Assembly (NCBI GenBank): GCA_030544185.1
Contig: JAUNRO010000071.1
Location: forward strand, 1 to 11,863
DNA from: Propionibacteriaceae bacterium
Lineage (GTDB): Bacteria > Actinomycetota > Actinomycetes > Propionibacteriales > Propionibacteriaceae
Direction of reading: 5' to 3'
DNA: 11,863 nucleotides
This document shows positions 8,931 to 11,863 of this stretch, one piece after another. The position numbers and the translations under genes are program-made. Position 1 is the stretch's first letter. Every line of letters starts with the position of its first letter. The notes under the pieces were generated by a model. It saw nothing but the letters and a program-made list of their open reading frames with translations, made no database searches and was not told the DNA's origin.

Positions 8931-9628
8931 CCTCACGGGGCGCACCCCACCGGCGCCTGCCCGCCGGGCCCCTCCTGCGCTGGGCCGCCTTCGCGGTCGT
9001 GGTCGTCGTCCAGCTCACCGCGCTGTGGTGGGACAACGAACCGATCAGCGTCCCCGCCCAGTCGCTGCTGATGCCGGTCCTGGCTCTCCCGGCGCTCCTG
9101 GCACGCCCCGGCTGGTTGCGCGCCTGGACGCTGATCGCGCTGTTCTTCTCGTTCCTCGGGGACACGCTGCCGCGATTCGTGCCCGAGAACGTGCTGTTCT
9201 TGTCGATGCTGGGCTCGTTCTTCGTGGCGCATCTGGCGTGGATCGTGGGGCTGTGGCGCGTCCGCCCGCCCCGGCCGTGGCTGCTCATCCCCTATCTCGC
9301 GGTGGGGGTCAGCGTGGTCGCCTGGTGCTGGCCGGGCGCCGGAGCGCTGGCGCCCGCGCTGGTCGCCTATGCGGCGGCGATGCTCACGACCACGCTGCTC
9401 GCCCTCGGCCTCGGCTGGCCCGGTGTCGTCGGCGGGGCGCTGTTCATCGTCTCGGACGCACTGATCGCGGCCCGGACGTTCGCCGACTTCACATTCCCGC
9501 AGTCCGATGTCGTGGTGATGGCGACCTATGCGATCTCCCACGGGCTGCTCGTCCTGGGCGTCACGCGCTCACCCGGCCACCGCGAGGGCCTGGCGTACTC
9601 CCGATCACGCGGCTGGCACGCGCCCTGA
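8927..9628 (+). CDS. YhhN-family lysoplasmalogenase
   Basis: A 233-residue integral membrane protein of the YhhN/TMEM86 family; animal TMEM86B hydrolyses the vinyl ether bond of lysoplasmalogens. Seen: about eight hydrophobic segments; FLGDTLP after the third; FFVAHLAWIVGLW; and the C-terminal GALFIVSDALIAARTF followed by MATYAISHGLLVLGV, the best conserved part of the family. The acidic residues in GDT and SDALIA are the conserved ones expected to be catalytic. The GTG at 8927 overlaps the mutarotase stop; the frame is open further upstream only as a shadow inside that gene. If the host makes plasmalogens, as many anaerobic actinobacteria do, this would recycle them; the host's lipid content is inference. 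Confidence 0.87.
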   Translation: MTSRGAPHRRLPAGPLLRWAAFAVVVVVQLTALWWDNEPISVPAQSLLMPVLALPALLARPGWLRAWTLIALFFSFLGDTLPRFVPENVLFLSMLGSFFVAHLAWIVGLWRVRPPRPWLLIPYLAVGVSVVAWCWPGAGALAPALVAYAAAMLTTTLLALGLGWPGVVGGALFIVSDALIAARTFADFTFPQSDVVVMATYAISHGLLVLGVTRSPGHREGLAYSRSRGWHAP

Positions 9629-9651
9629 CCATCACTCCTGCGGCGCCAGCC
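9611..9651. terminator. Possible two-way hairpin between convergent genes
   Basis: GGCTGGC at 9611-9617 is the exact inverse of GCCAGCC at 9645-9651, around a 27-base loop containing both stop codons. Seven G/C-rich pairs could act on both strands, but the loop is long and no T-run follows. Weak candidate; nothing better is visible between the two genes. Confidence 0.25.
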
Positions 9652-10609
9652 TCGACCAGCGGCGCGCGAGCTGGGCGCAGACCATGAGCTGGATCTGGTG
9701 GAAGATCATCAGCGGGAGCACGAGGATACCGACGGTCGCCGCGGGGAAGATGATCTGGGCCATCGGCAGGCCCGAAGCCATGGACTTCTTCGAGCCGGCG
9801 AAGATGATCGCGACCCGGTCGGGCCAGGTGAACCGGAGCGCCTTGCTGATCACCATCGTCGCCGCGATCACCACGGCGAGCAGGATGCAGCACACGATCA
9901 GCAGGGCGAGGAGCTGCCACCCGCCGAGCTGGGCGAACATGTCCGCGCGCATGCCCGCGGAGAATGCGGCATAGACGACCAGCAGGATCGCCCCGCGGTC
10001 GAACTTGGTGGTGACCGACTTGTGGCGGTTGAGGAAGCCGCCGAGCCAGCGATGCAGGAGCTGACCGATGACGAACGGCAGCACGAGCTGCAGGAACAGT
10101 GCGCGGAGGGTGCCGAGGTCGACCCCGGCGGCCGCACCCATGGCGAGCGCGACGAGCATGGGCGTGATCAGGACGCCGAGCAGGTTCGACACCGAGGCCG
10201 CGACGATCGAGGCCGCGACGTTGCCGTGGGCGATCGAGGTGAAGGCGACCGACGACTGGACGGTCGAGGGCAGGAGGCAGAGGAAAAGCATGCCCGCTGC
10301 GAGCTCCGGCCCGAGGACCGGCCGGCTCACGAAGGCCGCGATTCCGCCCAGGATCGGGAACACCACATAGGTGAACGCCAGCACCAGCGAGTGCAGCCGC
10401 CAGTGCCGGATGCCCTGCAGGGTCTGATCGGCCGAGAGCCGCGCGCCATAGAGGAAGAACAGCAGCGCGACCGCGAGATCGGTCGCGATCTCCACGGGCC
10501 GCACCGCGGCACCCGTCGCCGGCAGGACAGCCGCGAGGGCGACCATGCCGAAGAGCAGGATGATGTAGACATCGAGCCAGCCCTTCACGGCAGTCCACAC
10601 GCGCTTCAC
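9632..10609 (-). CDS. YfeH-type bile acid:sodium symporter-like membrane transporter
   Basis: A member of the SBF-like branch (YfeH) of the bile acid:sodium symporter superfamily; the substrate is unknown, and sodium-coupled organic anion uptake is the family expectation. The 325 residues form about ten membrane segments in two inverted halves. Family signatures: FFLYGARLS (51-59), LPSTVQSSVAFTSIAHGN (113-130) in the broken-helix region, and GSKKSMASGLPMA (272-284) in the matching second half. The GTG start has no Shine-Dalgarno; TACAGT lies 8 bases upstream, and a 15-base inverted repeat spans the -10 and the start codon. It converges on the lysoplasmalogenase with 3 bases between stop codons and diverges from the AAA ATPase. 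Family assignment strong, substrate open. Confidence 0.9.
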   Translation of the reverse strand: MKRVWTAVKGWLDVYIILLFGMVALAAVLPATGAAVRPVEIATDLAVALLFFLYGARLSADQTLQGIRHWRLHSLVLAFTYVVFPILGGIAAFVSRPVLGPELAAGMLFLCLLPSTVQSSVAFTSIAHGNVAASIVAASVSNLLGVLITPMLVALAMGAAAGVDLGTLRALFLQLVLPFVIGQLLHRWLGGFLNRHKSVTTKFDRGAILLVVYAAFSAGMRADMFAQLGGWQLLALLIVCCILLAVVIAATMVISKALRFTWPDRVAIIFAGSKKSMASGLPMAQIIFPAATVGILVLPLMIFHQIQLMVCAQLARRWSRLAPQE

Positions 10610-10622
10610 AGTCCGGGACTGT
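10608..10622. promoter_or_regulatory. Dyad ACAGTCC-G-GGACTGT over the transporter start
   Basis: Seven-base perfect arms around one central base. It overlaps both the candidate -10 (TACAGT) and the first bases of the transporter's GTG, so a bound repressor would block transcription, and in RNA a leaderless start would be affected. Candidate operator. Confidence 0.4.
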
Positions 10623-10623
10623 A
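10618..10623 (-). promoter_or_regulatory. -10 box TACAGT of the transporter gene
   Basis: A TANNNT match ending 8 bases before GTG 10609 on the minus strand, with no Shine-Dalgarno. No clear -35 is visible. Confidence 0.45.
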
Positions 10624-10672
10624 CGCGAGGGGGCCGACACGCGCTCGCCTTGTCTCCGAAGGTCTGCGGATT

Positions 10673-10686
10673 GCGCTAGACAGCGC
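10673..10686. repeat. Inverted repeat GCGCT-AGAC-AGCGC upstream of the ATPase
   Basis: Five-base arms immediately upstream of the TAAAGT -10 box, in the spacer region where a repressor or activator could bind. Short arms in high-GC DNA may be chance. Confidence 0.25.
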
Positions 10687-10688
10687 CA

Positions 10689-10694
10689 TAAAGT
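10689..10694 (+). promoter_or_regulatory. -10 box TAAAGT of the AAA ATPase gene
   Basis: It ends exactly 6 bases before the GTG at 10701, with no Shine-Dalgarno, supporting a leaderless transcript and this start. Confidence 0.6.
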
Positions 10695-10700
10695 TTGAGC

Positions 10701-11863
10701 GTGGATCCGATCAACAACCCCTATGCCCCCGGCGCCGGCCAACGCCCTCCCGAGCTCGCCGGACGCGACGAACAGCTGCGCACGTTCGAGGTGGTGCTCG
10801 AGCGGGTCGCCAAGGGCCGCCCCGAGCGCTCGATCGTGCTGACCGGCCTGCGCGGGGTCGGCAAGACGGTGCTGTTGAACATGTTGCGCTCCGCGGCGGT
10901 GCGCCGGGGCTGGGGCTCCGGGAAATTTGAGGCGCGGCCGGACCAGGGGCTGCGGCGGCCGGTATCGGCGGCGTTGCACACCGCGGTGCGGGAACTGGGG
11001 CATCCCTCGGGTGAGGACGTCGAGCAGGTGCTGGGCGTGATCAAATCGTTCGCGCTGCGGGATGCTGCACCGAGCGCGAAACTTCGGGACCGGTGGCAGC
11101 CGGGGATCGACGTCGCCGCTGTGCCGGGGCGGGCCGACTCGGGCGATATCGAGATCGACCTCGTGGAGCTGCTGACCGACGTCGGCGGGCTGGCCCAGGA
11201 CGTCGGCAAGGGCGTCGCGATCTTCATCGACGAGATGCAGGACCTGCAGGCGGAGGATGTGTCGGCGCTGTGCGCGGCCTGTCACGAAATTTCGCAGAAC
11301 GCCCTGCCGGTGATCGTCGTCGGCGCGGGGCTGCCGCACCTGCCGGCGGTGCTGTCGGCGTCGAAGTCCTATTCCGAGCGGCTGTTCCGCTATTCGCGGA
11401 TCGACCGGCTGGAGCCCGAGGAGGCAACGCGGGCGCTGCAAGCCCCGGCCGAGGACGAGGGTGCGGAGTGGGCGGACGACGCGCTGGCAGCGATGTATTC
11501 CGCCACCGGCGGCTATCCCTATTTCATCCAGGCCTACGGCAAGGTCTGCTGGGACGTCGCCCCGCGGTCGCCCATCACGGCCGAGGACGTCCGCATGGCC
11601 GCGCCCGAGGCCGAGTCCGAACTCGCGATCGGCTTCTTCGGCTCACGCTTCGAGCGCGCGACCCCGGGCGAACGCGAATACCTGCGCGCGATGGCCGACC
11701 TGGCGTACGAGACCGGCGAAGGCGACCAGCCCGTCGAGGCCGTCCCGACCGCCGACGTCGCCAAGCACCTCAACCGCAAACCCCAGTCCCTGTCCCCCGC
11801 GCGCGATGCGCTGATGAAGAAGGGCCTCATCTATTCCGGCGAGCGCGGGCAGATCGCGTTCAC
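10701..11863 (+). CDS. AAA (AAA_16/Orc1-Cdc6-like) ATPase, 3' end outside the window
   Basis: A cytosolic P-loop ATPase; 387 codons are present and the frame is open to the edge. Translation from the GTG begins MDPINNPYAPGAGQRPPELA. In order: ELAGRDEQL box before the ATPase core, Walker A GLRGVGKT (49-56), Walker B VAIFIDEMQDL (172-182) with D177 and E178, VIVVGAGLP at the sensor 1 position, a lid with GGYPYFIQAYG (270-280), and a winged-helix-like end (about 347-387: DVAKHLNRKPQSLSPARDALMKKGLI). Relatives in actinobacteria are about 400-430 residues, so probably only the last few tens are missing. The layout suggests a DNA- or nucleoprotein-binding switch ATPase, but no specific role can be given. 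Leaderless -10 at 10689; divergent from the transporter. Confidence 0.88.
   Translation, partial: MDPINNPYAPGAGQRPPELAGRDEQLRTFEVVLERVAKGRPERSIVLTGLRGVGKTVLLNMLRSAAVRRGWGSGKFEARPDQGLRRPVSAALHTAVRELGHPSGEDVEQVLGVIKSFALRDAAPSAKLRDRWQPGIDVAAVPGRADSGDIEIDLVELLTDVGGLAQDVGKGVAIFIDEMQDLQAEDVSALCAACHEISQNALPVIVVGAGLPHLPAVLSASKSYSERLFRYSRIDRLEPEEATRALQAPAEDEGAEWADDALAAMYSATGGYPYFIQAYGKVCWDVAPRSPITAEDVRMAAPEAESELAIGFFGSRFERATPGEREYLRAMADLAYETGEGDQPVEAVPTADVAKHLNRKPQSLSPARDALMKKGLIYSGERGQIAF

Noticed and set aside
7098..8945. 615-codon open frame on the minus strand
   Set aside because: It runs antisense across serB and the mutarotase, both with intact catalytic motifs, and has no recognisable domain; an artefact of high GC.
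9698..10930. 410-codon open frame on the plus strand
   Set aside because: It is antisense to the transporter and then out of frame with the ATPase; composed of D/R/E/H-rich low-information sequence.
9561..11441. 626-codon open frame on the minus strand
   Set aside because: It overlaps the true transporter in another minus-strand frame and the AAA ATPase antisense, ignoring gene borders; no domain is visible.

Overview
The window is high-GC, tightly packed bacterial DNA with many GTG starts and many genes whose start codon sits 6-8 bases after a TANNNT -10 box. This points to an actinobacterium. A pyruvate phosphate dikinase with its dedicated regulator plus a lysoplasmalogenase would fit a Propionibacteriaceae-like anaerobe or facultative organism, but that family-level placement is inference.

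Positions 1-1560 form the odd part. Two minus-strand genes lie in visibly less GC-rich DNA: an orphan Cas6e (CasE/Cse3)-like CRISPR-RNA endoribonuclease and, 34 bases downstream, a small DUF3800-type RNase H-fold-like protein. No CRISPR array, Cascade subunit, Cas3, Cas1 or Cas2 is visible. The roughly 310-base gap upstream of the cas6e-like gene holds several inverted repeats. One of them (1304-1331) resembles a single degenerate type I-E CRISPR repeat. This is the strongest candidate for something undescribed.

Positions 1559-5129 are a minus-strand operon: the PPDK regulatory kinase/phosphorylase comes first, then ppdK, which ends at a hairpin terminator. Together they interconvert pyruvate and PEP under phosphorylation control. 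Divergent from it, on the plus strand, come an RsmC/RlmG-type rRNA guanine-N2 methyltransferase, a YwiC-like membrane protein, serB, a D-hexose-6-phosphate mutarotase and a YhhN-family lysoplasmalogenase, spanning 5281-9628. These look like housekeeping genes; the last two are translationally coupled.

A YfeH-type bile acid:sodium symporter-like transporter (9632-10609, minus) converges on the lysoplasmalogenase with three bases between the stop codons. Divergent from the transporter, a leaderless AAA ATPase starts at 10701 and runs off the right edge.
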